Of a DNA stretch of 64,000 nt, positions 52,043 through 60,077 are shown piece by piece. How positions within the stretch are numbered: position 1 is the stretch's first letter; each line of letters starts with the position of its first letter. Location: NCBI GenBank assembly GCA_963707125.1, contig CAVPOU010000015.1, positions 124,001 to 188,000 of the forward strand, read 5' to 3'. The notes below the pieces were generated by a model that was not told the DNA's origin, did not search any database, and was given only the letters and a program-made list of their open reading frames with translations. This DNA comes from CAVPDE01 sp963707125 (GTDB lineage: Bacteria; Desulfobacterota; DSM-4660; Desulfatiglandales; HGW-15). The translations under genes and the position numbers were made by a program.

Positions 52043-53115
52043 TATCCTATCTTTATCCTCCACCCGTACGGATCTTTTTTTTCAGCATACTGGATGGCCA
52101 CGATCTCATTGTAAAGCTTCTGGGAAACAGCGCCCATCTTTCCTCCTGCCACGACATAGTCCTTTCCCTTGTAAGTGATCTGGCCTACGGGCGAGATGAT
52201 CGCGGCGGTTCCTGTTCCAAAAGCCTCTTTGAGCCTTCCATTCTGAGCAGCGCTGATCACTTCATCAATAGCGAGGAAACGCTCCGACATCTTCATGCCC
52301 CAGTCTTTCACCATGTGGATGACCGAGGCCCGGGTGATTCCGGGAAGGATGCTGCCCCCGAGAGGTGCGGTGATCACCTCGTCGTCAATGACAAAGAACA
52401 TGTTCATGGTGCCGACCTCTTCCACGAACTTCCTCTGGGCGGCATCCAGCCAAAGCACCTGGGTGAAACCCTTTTTCTTGGCTTCCTCTGCAGCCAGAAG
52501 GCTCGCCGCATAGTTGGCCACCGTCTTGGCCTCTCCCAATCCACCCACTGCGGCTCTTACGTACTTGTCTTCCACCCAGATTTTCACCGGATTCAGCCCC
52601 TCTTTGTAGTAGGCCCCCACAGGGCCGATGATGATATAAAAGAGGTAAGCCTTGGCCGGCCGGACGCCGAGGTGAGGCTCTGTGGCGATCATGGTAGGCC
52701 TGATGTAAAGCGAGGTTCCCTGGCTTCGAGGGATCCAGTCCTTGTCCAGCAGGACAAGCTTTGTCAGCGCCTCCATTCCGAGATCGACATCCACCTCGGG
52801 CATGCAAAGCCTTAGGGCCGAACGGTTGAGCCTGAGAAAATTGTCCCTGGCTCTGAACAAGTAAAGGCCCCCGTCTTTTCCCCGGTAAGCCTTCAGCCCC
52901 TCGAAGACTTCCTGCCCGTAGTGAAGAACCATCGCTGCCGGATCAATGGCCAGACTGTGATAGGGCTCAATCCGGGGATTGATCCAGCCCTTGCCCTCTT
53001 GAAAGTCCATGAGGAACATGTGATCCGTAACGATGTCACCAAACCCAAGCCTTGATTCATCGGTCGGCTTTTTCTTCATCTGCTCCGGCCTGGCAGATAG
53101 GATCTTAATTTCCAT
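52042..53115 (-). CDS. ilvE: Branched-chain amino acid aminotransferase
   Basis: About 357 residues, class IV PLP aminotransferase; final step of Leu/Ile/Val synthesis or first step of breakdown. Motifs: FGDIVTDHMFLMDF, YGQEVFEGLKAYRGKDG, RPTMIATEPHLGV, the PLP lysine in GLGEAKTVANYAAS, LWLDAAQRKFVEEVGTMN and FGTGTAAIISPVG. The frame opens at 53166, but the ATG at 53115 (MEIKILSARPEQ) has AGGAG seven bases upstream. It is the longer, eukaryote-like BCAT type common in delta-proteobacteria. Only repeat DNA separates it from mtnA. Confidence 0.94.
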   Translation of the reverse strand: MEIKILSARPEQMKKKPTDESRLGFGDIVTDHMFLMDFQEGKGWINPRIEPYHSLAIDPAAMVLHYGQEVFEGLKAYRGKDGGLYLFRARDNFLRLNRSALRLCMPEVDVDLGMEALTKLVLLDKDWIPRSQGTSLYIRPTMIATEPHLGVRPAKAYLFYIIIGPVGAYYKEGLNPVKIWVEDKYVRAAVGGLGEAKTVANYAASLLAAEEAKKKGFTQVLWLDAAQRKFVEEVGTMNMFFVIDDEVITAPLGGSILPGITRASVIHMVKDWGMKMSERFLAIDEVISAAQNGRLKEAFGTGTAAIISPVGQITYKGKDYVVAGGKMGAVSQKLYNEIVAIQYAEKKDPYGWRIKIG

Positions 53116-53278
53116 AACCCCTCTCCTTTTAGTCGCAAGACAAGATGTAACTATTTCGTCTATCACAGGAAGCGGATAAAGACAACACCCCAGAATTTAA
53201 ATGGAATAATGAGGGTAGCCTCTGCAATCCGCGCTTTTCTTCTGCGGTCCAAATATCCAGAGGTCGTATGGGAGACGG

Positions 53279-54505
53279 CTACATCACATCCTTGTCGCTT
53301 TCTTCGATGGCCCGGTCGATTTCAGCACGCAGCTGTGGAGGGAGCCCGGGAATGTCCACGTTCAGGAACCCGCGCACGATCGTGGAGGTTGCCTCTTCCT
53401 CGCTCAAGCCCCGGGACATGAGGTAGGAGATCTCTTCCTGGGCGATCTTGCCCACAGCAGCCTCGTGAGACATCTCCACACCGTCCACATGCCCTTCCAG
53501 CTCAGGGATCGCATGAATGAGACCGCCGTTCAGAAGCAGGCCCTTGCATTCCAGGTGGGCCTTGATGTTAGGGACCTCGCCAATGAGATGTCCTCGCGCA
53601 ATGATCCTGCCTCCGTTGCTAATGGTGCGCGCCACAATCTCCGCCCGGTTCCCCTTGCTCTTGAGGAAGATTCGGCCGCCCAGATCATACTCGCATCCCG
53701 GGCTTCCGACGATGATACTGTAGAAGCGGGCAACGGCGTCCGGACCGACCAGGTGCGTTGTCGGGTACATTTGCAGAGACTTGACCGGTTTCATACAGAC
53801 ATAGTTATTGAGGAACAGGCCACCCTCTTCCACCCGAGCGACGGAACGTGGACGAACCACCATGTCTTCTGCCCAATTGTGAATCATGGTGAAGCTGAGT
53901 TTCGCGTTTTTTTTGATGAAAAACTCGGAGATCCCCACATGGATGCCTTTTTTCATGTGAGGGGACGTGGAACAGCCCGTGATAATGTGGAGCTCCGAAC
54001 CTTCCTCTGCCACGATGATATTGTGAACGTTTTGCTGGAGCCCTTCCTTGTCCAAATAGAGACAGGCCTGCACAGGATAGATCGACTTGCTCCCCGGCAG
54101 AGCGCGAATCACATACCCGTCGTGAAGGTTCAGCCCCACCGCAGCGGTGTACTTGTCTGCATCCACGGACACGAGCTTCCAGTAGTAGTCTCTGATCCAG
54201 GGGTGGTGCTCCAGAGCTTTTCGGATAGGAATGACCTCGATCCCGTCCTGGGCGCTGTGGCAGTGAATCACGGAGGTGTCTTTCTGGAAAAAGGTACCGC
54301 TTCTGTCCTTCTGCGTCACGTCCAGCCCTGCCATGATGAGCCTCTTTTGCTCTATCTGGGGAAGCGCGCAAAGGTCCTCATCGGCCATATAAGAGTGGAC
54401 CACAAAAGAATCGTCAAATTCCTTCAAATTGATGTCTGGTCCCAGAGCAGCTTTCTTATCCGCCGCCTTCGCTGCTCTTTCTTTCAGTTCCTCTATGCCA
54501 TGCAT
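53279..54505 (-). CDS. SufB/SufD-like Fe-S cluster scaffold
   Basis: 408 residues of the SufBD beta-helix core. The diagnostic C-terminal segment is present: VEMSHEAAVGKIAQEEISYLMSRGLSEEEA. It carries cysteines in AHLECKGLLL and GSPGCEYDLG, so it is closer to SufB in role than to SufD. It overlaps sufC by 13 bases. The start at 54505 has GAGGAG six bases upstream (an ATG three codons earlier is the alternative). No sufS, sufU, sufE or second sufB/D gene is near, so the pair resembles the minimal two-gene (SmsCB-like) system. Confidence 0.88.
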   Translation of the reverse strand: MHGIEELKERAAKAADKKAALGPDINLKEFDDSFVVHSYMADEDLCALPQIEQKRLIMAGLDVTQKDRSGTFFQKDTSVIHCHSAQDGIEVIPIRKALEHHPWIRDYYWKLVSVDADKYTAAVGLNLHDGYVIRALPGSKSIYPVQACLYLDKEGLQQNVHNIIVAEEGSELHIITGCSTSPHMKKGIHVGISEFFIKKNAKLSFTMIHNWAEDMVVRPRSVARVEEGGLFLNNYVCMKPVKSLQMYPTTHLVGPDAVARFYSIIVGSPGCEYDLGGRIFLKSKGNRAEIVARTISNGGRIIARGHLIGEVPNIKAHLECKGLLLNGGLIHAIPELEGHVDGVEMSHEAAVGKIAQEEISYLMSRGLSEEEATSTIVRGFLNVDIPGLPPQLRAEIDRAIEESDKDVM

Positions 54506-55248
54506 CTCACACACTCCTCGTATCCATTCTGGCTGATGCAGTTCAGGATCTCTCTTGGGTTACTGATGCAGCTCAGTCTCCCGTCATAGAGCACCTGTCC
54601 CTTATCTGCCGCTACGTAATCCAAAATATATCCCGTGTGGGTGATGATGAGTCCCATCTTTGTCCGCTCCCGTTTCACCTGCGCCTTTGATTTGGCATCC
54701 TGGTGGACAGAGTCTTTCTGGAGCAAAGCGGCAATGGCTTTGCCCACAAGGTGAATATTCTCCATATCCACTCCGGATTCCGGTTCATCAAAAAGCATGA
54801 AGTCAGGGTTTTGGGCCATCAGCTGAAGCAGTTCCGACCGCTTGATTTCGCCTCCGGAGAAGCCCGCGTTCACATCTCTATCCAGGAATTCCGAAAAGTT
54901 CACCATCCTGGCAAGGCCCTCCACATCGGTCGCTCCTTGAGCGCAGATCTTCACCATCTGCCGCGTTTTCAAACCGTGAATGGTCGGCGGACGCTGGTAG
55001 GACATGCCGATGCCCAGCTTAGCCCGCTCATTGATGGGCATGTAGGTGATGTCCAGTCCTTTGAAACTCATTTTTCCTGCAACCACTTTGTACTGGGGAT
55101 AACCCATGATCGTCATGAGAAGGGATGTCTTTCCTGATCCATTGGGACCAAAAAGGACGTGGGTTTCGCCCGGTCTTATCTCCAGGTCAATGTGGTCCAG
55201 AAGGATCTTGTCCCCGAGCTCAACTTTCAAGTTCTCTATGAGAAGCAT
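54493..55248 (-). CDS. sufC: Fe-S assembly ATPase SufC
   Basis: 251 residues, ABC-type ATPase that drives conformational change in the SufB scaffold. Walker A GPNGSGKTSLLMTI, Q-loop region SYQRPPTIHGLKTRQ (as in SufC), signature FSGGEIKRSELLQLM and Walker B FMLFDEPESGVDMENI. The insertion DAKSKAQVKRERTK after the D-loop is longer than in E. coli SufC. It is the first gene of the two-gene operon; the upstream spacer is full of short tandem arrays. Confidence 0.92.
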   Translation of the reverse strand: MLLIENLKVELGDKILLDHIDLEIRPGETHVLFGPNGSGKTSLLMTIMGYPQYKVVAGKMSFKGLDITYMPINERAKLGIGMSYQRPPTIHGLKTRQMVKICAQGATDVEGLARMVNFSEFLDRDVNAGFSGGEIKRSELLQLMAQNPDFMLFDEPESGVDMENIHLVGKAIAALLQKDSVHQDAKSKAQVKRERTKMGLIITHTGYILDYVAADKGQVLYDGRLSCISNPREILNCISQNGYEECVRCMA

Positions 55249-55307
55249 GTCACAACTCCTTTGTAACTTTCTGCTCTGGGCACTTCAGCTCATTAAAGAG
55301 CTTGGAA

Positions 55308-55456
55308 TACTGGCGTACTGGAGTACTGGTTTAAACCCAATACTCCATCACTCCATTTCTCCAACACTTCGGTTTTTTGATTCTGTCTTCTGTCTTCCCT
55401 CTTCTATTGCTCTTCGGTTTTACTGATAACTGATAACTGTGAACTGGTAACTGGTT
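55308..55456. repeat. Cluster of period-7 and period-8 arrays
   Basis: In one 150-base stretch: tactggcg-type units of period 8 (55308-55331); tactccat-type units of period 8 (55341-55364); ttctgtc-type units of period 7 (55381-55408); and actgata-type units of period 7 (55422-55456, five units). The whole sufC-MBL spacer is built of such words. Confidence 0.78.
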
Positions 55457-55479
55457 TCTTACAACTTTAGGCACTTCTC

Positions 55480-56205
55480 CTACTTCAGGTAAGGTGCCCA
55501 CTGCTTCGCCGTGTCTCGAATGTAGCCGGGCTTTAGCCCTTTGACCACCCTGTTGTGCCCGGGCAGGAGAATCTCCACTTCCAGTTCCGAAAGCCGGAGC
55601 AGGGACTTTTTCAGCACACCGCCGTTCGCGCCGTGAAGGTCAAATCGACCGATCGCATAGTCGGCATAAACCACGTCCCCTGGAATCAGCACTTTTTGGA
55701 CCCGATCATAGAGAGCAATGCTTCCCGCAGAATGCCCGGGAATGTGGAGGACCTCCCAGGATAGACCTCCGATATCAAGTGTTTCCCCTTCCTTGAGTTT
55801 CCTATCCACCTTGGACTTGAAATCCCCGGGTTTGAGACCGTATTGCGTCTGACACATGGTACGGAACATCTCCATGCCATAGACGCCTCTCTCATCTCCC
55901 TGCTCTATGGGATTGGCCTCGTCCTCATGAATCCAGAGCTCCGCCTGAGGGATCTGTTCCCGGATCTCCTTGAGGCACCCGATGTGATCGAGATGGGTGT
56001 GGGTCATGATGATCCTCTTGATATCCGGGAGCTTGATCCCCAGCTTCTGGATGTTTTGAATCTTGTAGCCGCCCTTGCCCATCAGACCGGCATCCACAAT
56101 CGAGAGATCCTGAGAGGAAGGGATCCCAATCACATAGACGTGAGAGTCCGGGATGAACTCATCCTGCCCTGGTATAAAATAAACCCCCTTTGTTATCTCC
56201 GGCAT
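55480..56205 (-). CDS. Metallo-beta-lactamase fold hydrolase
   Basis: 241 residues. Metal-binding motif THTHLDHIG (HxHxDH) near residue 75, then HIPGHSAGS (His), VLIPGDVVYADYAIGR (Asp) and LLPGHN (His), a complete dinuclear-zinc (or di-iron) set. It is related to the glyoxalase-II-like subgroup; the substrate cannot be told. It has no signal peptide. A TATAAT lies upstream on the minus strand at 56233-56238. It is divergent from the TIGR04076-like gene. Confidence 0.88.
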   Translation of the reverse strand: MPEITKGVYFIPGQDEFIPDSHVYVIGIPSSQDLSIVDAGLMGKGGYKIQNIQKLGIKLPDIKRIIMTHTHLDHIGCLKEIREQIPQAELWIHEDEANPIEQGDERGVYGMEMFRTMCQTQYGLKPGDFKSKVDRKLKEGETLDIGGLSWEVLHIPGHSAGSIALYDRVQKVLIPGDVVYADYAIGRFDLHGANGGVLKKSLLRLSELEVEILLPGHNRVVKGLKPGYIRDTAKQWAPYLK

Positions 56206-56390
56206 GGCCTTTTCCTTTCATTAAGTCTTCAAATTATAGATTTTGAAACATAGACGATTCAGCTTTCTTATTCAAGAGTATTAGCCCTGTTAACCAATTC
56301 TTTTGATTTTCTGCGATTTTTGTGCTCCCTTAACCAGCGAAGGAACAGAGCCGCCATAAAGGACGAGCTTCCCTGAAAGGAGGATTCTCC

Positions 56391-56813
56391 GTGGAAAGAG
56401 AGCAGATCACTAAAATGATTCAGAAAAGACTGGGCCTCGAAGACAAGGAGTTCCAAGCCATCAAGGATAGCCCCAGGTTCCAGCGCCTCTTCGACAACAT
56501 CCTTTCCGGCTCCCGCTATAGTCTGGTGGCGGAGATCGTGGAATCCAAAGGCTGCCACTCAGGCCATGTCAAAGGCCAGAAACTCTTCTTTGACTCGGCC
56601 GGCAATCTGCTCACCCGCGAAGCTCCGGAACGGGTGTGCGCCTTCTTGATGCCTAACCTGACCGTCCTGATCAATGCCTTTTTCGAAAACATCCTGAACG
56701 GCCGGGACCCGAACGAGGTGATGTTCAACCGAACCGGGTGCTATGACGTGGGGCCTGCGTGCGGGGGATGGGGCCACGTGATCGTCGAGATGCGCGCAGA
56801 AACTCGAAAATAG
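56391..56813 (+). CDS. TIGR04076 family protein
   Basis: 140 residues. The region SKGCHSGHVKGQKLFFD ... GNLLTREAPERVCAFLMPNL ... FNRTGCYDVGPACGGWGHVIVEM is the TIGR04076 signature, a small protein of unknown function with conserved cysteines. These are usually found in anaerobes, often beside redox enzymes. An N-terminal helical extension (about 45 residues, EREQITKMIQKRLGLED) precedes it. The start is GTG with AGGAGG seven bases upstream. The conserved Cys and His suggest metal binding, but this is unproven. Confidence 0.8.
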   Translation: MEREQITKMIQKRLGLEDKEFQAIKDSPRFQRLFDNILSGSRYSLVAEIVESKGCHSGHVKGQKLFFDSAGNLLTREAPERVCAFLMPNLTVLINAFFENILNGRDPNEVMFNRTGCYDVGPACGGWGHVIVEMRAETRK

Positions 56814-56859
56814 GCGCCTCTGAAAGACAACAGTTCGACCACAGAACCTATCGACAAAA

Positions 56860-56887
56860 TTGACTTTCTGACTCTAAGCCTTATAAT
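56860..56887 (+). promoter_or_regulatory. Sigma-70 type promoter of the radical SAM gene
   Basis: TTGACT (56860-56865), a 16-base spacer and a perfect TATAAT (56882-56887). The start codon of the radical SAM gene is 38 bases downstream, with AAGGAG in between. Confidence 0.7.
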
Positions 56888-56925
56888 TTTCTTTAATAGT
56901 ACTTGGTAAAGGAGATGAGTAGCGC

Positions 56926-57822
56926 ATGGAATGCGAAGTTGAAAGTGAAGGCATGCATTACGAAGGAATGTGTATCAGGCCGCCCAGCGAAGCTTACAGC
57001 ATCCTGCTTCAGGTGACTCTGGGATGTTCTCACAACAAGTGCGCTTTTTGCGGAACCTACAAGGACAAGCGATTTACGATCAAGGATGACAAGATCATTC
57101 TGAGCGACATTCTCTTCGCCTCAAAGGTCATGAAGCGGCAAGATCAGGTTTTCCTCATGGACGGCGACGCTCTGATCATTCCTCAGAAAAGGCTCATGTG
57201 GATACTGGACAGGATCAAGGAGCACCTTCCCTGGGTCAAAAGAGTGGGCGCTTACGCGAATGCGAAAAGCATCAAGATGAAAACCCTGGACCAACTGATC
57301 GACCTGCGCAAGAACGGGCTCGGAATTTTCTACTACGGCGTGGAAACCGGAGATGATGAACTCCGAAAAAAAATCGTCAAGGGCTCTGATGCCAAGACCT
57401 GCATCGAAATGGGAAGGAAAGTCATAGAAGCCGGGATCAAACTCTCTGTGACTGTGCTTCTTGGAATTGCGGGAAGAGAGGGATCTCTGAAACATGCAAA
57501 GGCTACGGGAGAGCTTCTGAGCGCCATGGATCCGAATTTTATAGGAGCCCTCACGGTCATGCTCATTCCCGGAACCCCTCTCCACGAAGAGTTCGTCAAC
57601 AAGAGATTCGAACTCCCGGATGAAAGGGAACTGCTCATGGAACTGAGAGAGATGATCCGCCACACCAACCTGAGCCGTGGGCTTTTCTATTCGAACCACG
57701 CCTCCAATTACTTGCCTGTCAAGGCCAGGCTTCCCAACGGGAAACAGGATGCGATCAACTTGATCGATCGTGCCTTGAAGGGAGAAGTCGGCCTCAGACC
57801 TGAGTGGATGAGAGCCCTGTAG
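56926..57822 (+). CDS. Radical SAM protein
   Basis: 298 residues. The cluster motif is LGCSHNKCAFCGTYKDKRF. The spacing is C-x4-C-x2-C, one longer than the canonical CxxxCxxC but usual for this HemN/Elp3-like subgroup. SAM-binding elements follow: FLMDGDALIIP, VGAYANAKSI, FYYGVETGDDELRKKIVKG (the GxET segment) and VTVLLGIAGREG. There is no B12, TRAM or SPASM domain and no extra Cys cluster. The reaction is unknown. It has its own promoter and lies downstream of the TIGR04076-like gene. Confidence 0.88.
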   Translation: MECEVESEGMHYEGMCIRPPSEAYSILLQVTLGCSHNKCAFCGTYKDKRFTIKDDKIILSDILFASKVMKRQDQVFLMDGDALIIPQKRLMWILDRIKEHLPWVKRVGAYANAKSIKMKTLDQLIDLRKNGLGIFYYGVETGDDELRKKIVKGSDAKTCIEMGRKVIEAGIKLSVTVLLGIAGREGSLKHAKATGELLSAMDPNFIGALTVMLIPGTPLHEEFVNKRFELPDERELLMELREMIRHTNLSRGLFYSNHASNYLPVKARLPNGKQDAINLIDRALKGEVGLRPEWMRAL

Positions 57823-57847
57823 GAGGCTCGCAAGAACCTTCACCCCC

Positions 57848-57875
57848 ACCTTGTACTTTGCGCCCTATACCTTTC
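57848..57875. repeat. Short heptad array (ACCTTGT core)
   Basis: Four units such as accttgt and actttgc, of the same family as 3928-3962 and 51901-52042. It lies between the stop codons of two convergent genes and overlaps the end of the molybdopterin gene by a few bases. Confidence 0.65.
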
Positions 57876-59919
57876 TTATGCTGCACTGCAGCGATTTCAT
57901 GTCCGGGTACCCCATGATGGGCTCCCTGCATTGAACATCGGTCAACAGATTGGCATTCGCCTCCCCACCCCATCCGTGAGGCACAAGGACCACGCCGTCT
58001 GCAACGCGGTCATCCACGCCGGCCTTCATTCTCACCTGGCCGCGGTTTGTCTCTACAACCACAGGATCGCCGTTTTGTACCCCAAATTGCTTTGCTGTGG
58101 CCGGGCTGATCTCAGCCATGGGTTCAGGGTAGATCTTGCGAAGGGCCTCCACGTTACGATGCTGGCTGTGGGTGTAGTAGAGATTGCGGCTGCCTGTCGA
58201 TAGGATCAGCGGGTACTTCTTGAGAAAATCCTTTTTGCCCCGCTTCGGCCCTCTTTCCGGCTCCAGGAAAGTGGGCAACGGATCGAACCCGACCTTCTCG
58301 AACGCTTCACTGTAAATCTCGATGCGCCCTGAGGGAGAACGAAACAGGCCTTCCTGCCTTTCATAACTTTTTGCGGCGTAGACAACGCCTTCCGGTTTCT
58401 CATTCAGAAGATGGTCAAAGGAGAACCCGGATGGGGCCAGTTCAAAAGCCACCATCTCCTCTTCTGTTTTCCATGGAAACTTGTCCTCCATGCCCAACCT
58501 TTTCGCCAACTCTGTGAAGAACTTCCACTCAGACCAGCTCTCATGGAGGGGTTCGATGCACTTCTTCCGCAGCATCAGAAACGGAACGCAATGGCACACA
58601 TTGTAGTTGTAGGCCAGTCCCCACTTCTCCAGGTGGGAGCAGGCAGGGAGCACGTAGTGGGCTTCCTTTGCCGTCTCCGTCATGAAGAGATCATGCACCA
58701 CCAGCAGATCTAGCTTCCGAAAGGAATCCCGGAAGGCATTGCTGTCCGGCATGGAGACTAGAGGGTTGCCTCCCGCCACGAGAAAAGCTTTCAGCTTCTC
58801 CGGGATGCTCTCCGGAACAACGGTCACCACCCCATAGGGGCTTTTCTTGCCCCACAGTTCAAAGAAAAGGGGGTACTGGTCTGACCCCACAGGCTCTCCC
58901 TCCACGCTAAGTCCCACGTTCCCCAACCGTGGCGAGGGGCTGGTGACCCATCCCCCGGGCACGTTGATGTTCCCGGTGATTGCCTGGAGGATAGAGAAGG
59001 CACGGCTGTTTTGCGTGCCATTCGCTGTCTGGTCATGGGTGCAGGTGCCTTGAAAAATACTGGCGCCCCTGGTGCCTGCAAAAAGCCTGGCCAATTTGCG
59101 GATGTCCTCCGCCGCGACCCACGTGACTTCCTCAGCCCACTCAGGAGTGTATTGCTGCACGTGCGGCACCAGCCTGTCAAAGCCGAAGGTGTGCTGCTCG
59201 ATGAAATCCCTGTCATAGAGTTTTTCATTGATGATCACATTCATCATGGCAAGGGCCAGGGCGCCGTCCGTGCCCGGCCTGATTCGCAAATACATCTCCG
59301 CCCTGTCGGCAATGGGAATGCGCTTGGGATCTATGACGACCAGCCTGGCTCCCTTATCCAGATTCCTCTTCAGCGCGAACTTGAGAGGGAAATCCGATTG
59401 ATCCGGGTTGTGTCCCCAGAGGATATAGAGATTGGAGTCCATCTCTTCGACCGGGTATCTTCCGAAGGTCATTTGCCTGACCCGGATGCGCATCCTGTAG
59501 CACACGCTCTCTACTGAAAAAAAATTGGGTGAGCCATAGGCCGCCTTGAATCGTTGCACTAGACCGGCCATCTCGAGGTTTTCCACGCCGATGGACCCGC
59601 TGAACACGCCCAGGACCTGAGGTCCAAATCGTTTCTTGAGATCCTGGAGTTTACCCGCGATCTCATCCAGGGCTTGATCCCATGAGATCTCCGTAAAACC
59701 CCCGTTAGCCCGCTTCAGGGGGCGCCTCAGTCGATCAGGACTGTAGATGGTCGCAAGGGCATTGGCCCCCTTTGGGCACAGCCTTCCCCGGTTTAGGGGA
59801 TGGGATTCCAGACCCCTGATCTTCACCGCTTTACCGTCTTCCACAGTTACCCTGCACCCGCAACTGTGATAGCAAAGCGTGCAATCGGTCAGTATTTCTT
59901 TCACGTTAGCCATATTCAT
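57865..59919 (-). CDS. Molybdopterin-dependent oxidoreductase (acetylene hydratase/thiosulfate reductase-like)
   Basis: 684 residues of the DMSO-reductase superfamily. The N-terminal [4Fe-4S] site is Cys13/16/20/48. The Mo/W ligand is probably Cys140 in FSVESVCYRMRIR. Bis-MGD binding regions ILWGHNPDQSDFPLKF, VVIDPKRIPIADRAE and FQGTCTHDQTANG are present, and the C-terminal pterin domain starts near 560 (LILSTGSRNLYYTHSQHRN). There is no Tat signal, so it is cytoplasmic. No electron-transfer or membrane subunit is adjacent, so the partner and substrate are unknown. AGGAG lies five bases before the ATG. Confidence 0.88.
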   Translation of the reverse strand: MNMANVKEILTDCTLCYHSCGCRVTVEDGKAVKIRGLESHPLNRGRLCPKGANALATIYSPDRLRRPLKRANGGFTEISWDQALDEIAGKLQDLKKRFGPQVLGVFSGSIGVENLEMAGLVQRFKAAYGSPNFFSVESVCYRMRIRVRQMTFGRYPVEEMDSNLYILWGHNPDQSDFPLKFALKRNLDKGARLVVIDPKRIPIADRAEMYLRIRPGTDGALALAMMNVIINEKLYDRDFIEQHTFGFDRLVPHVQQYTPEWAEEVTWVAAEDIRKLARLFAGTRGASIFQGTCTHDQTANGTQNSRAFSILQAITGNINVPGGWVTSPSPRLGNVGLSVEGEPVGSDQYPLFFELWGKKSPYGVVTVVPESIPEKLKAFLVAGGNPLVSMPDSNAFRDSFRKLDLLVVHDLFMTETAKEAHYVLPACSHLEKWGLAYNYNVCHCVPFLMLRKKCIEPLHESWSEWKFFTELAKRLGMEDKFPWKTEEEMVAFELAPSGFSFDHLLNEKPEGVVYAAKSYERQEGLFRSPSGRIEIYSEAFEKVGFDPLPTFLEPERGPKRGKKDFLKKYPLILSTGSRNLYYTHSQHRNVEALRKIYPEPMAEISPATAKQFGVQNGDPVVVETNRGQVRMKAGVDDRVADGVVLVPHGWGGEANANLLTDVQCREPIMGYPDMKSLQCSIRKV

Positions 59920-59935
59920 GCTAACTCCTTTGATT

Positions 59936-60007
59936 GACGGGATAACAGGATTTACAGGATACCAGGTTGAACAGCCCCTAACATCCTGTTGATCCTGTTA
60001 TCCTGTC
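59936..60007. repeat. Palindromic ggataacaggat/atcctgttatcc repeat
   Basis: Arms of 25 bases (59936-59960 and 59983-60007) are reverse complements with three mismatches around a 22-base centre. This is a classic dispersed intergenic element in anaerobic proteobacteria. It lies in the spacer between the SDR and molybdopterin genes and could fold in the transcript. Confidence 0.8.
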
Positions 60008-60042
60008 TAAGGTTTCTCTTCTTAATCCTTCCCAGCCTTTTT

Positions 60043-60077
60043 CGCTCTTTGCTCTGAGCTCTATGCTCCTCGCTATT
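60043..60077. repeat. Heptad array (GCTC core)
   Basis: Five 7-base units (cgctctt, tgctctg and variants) running up to the stop codon of the SDR gene. Confidence 0.7.
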
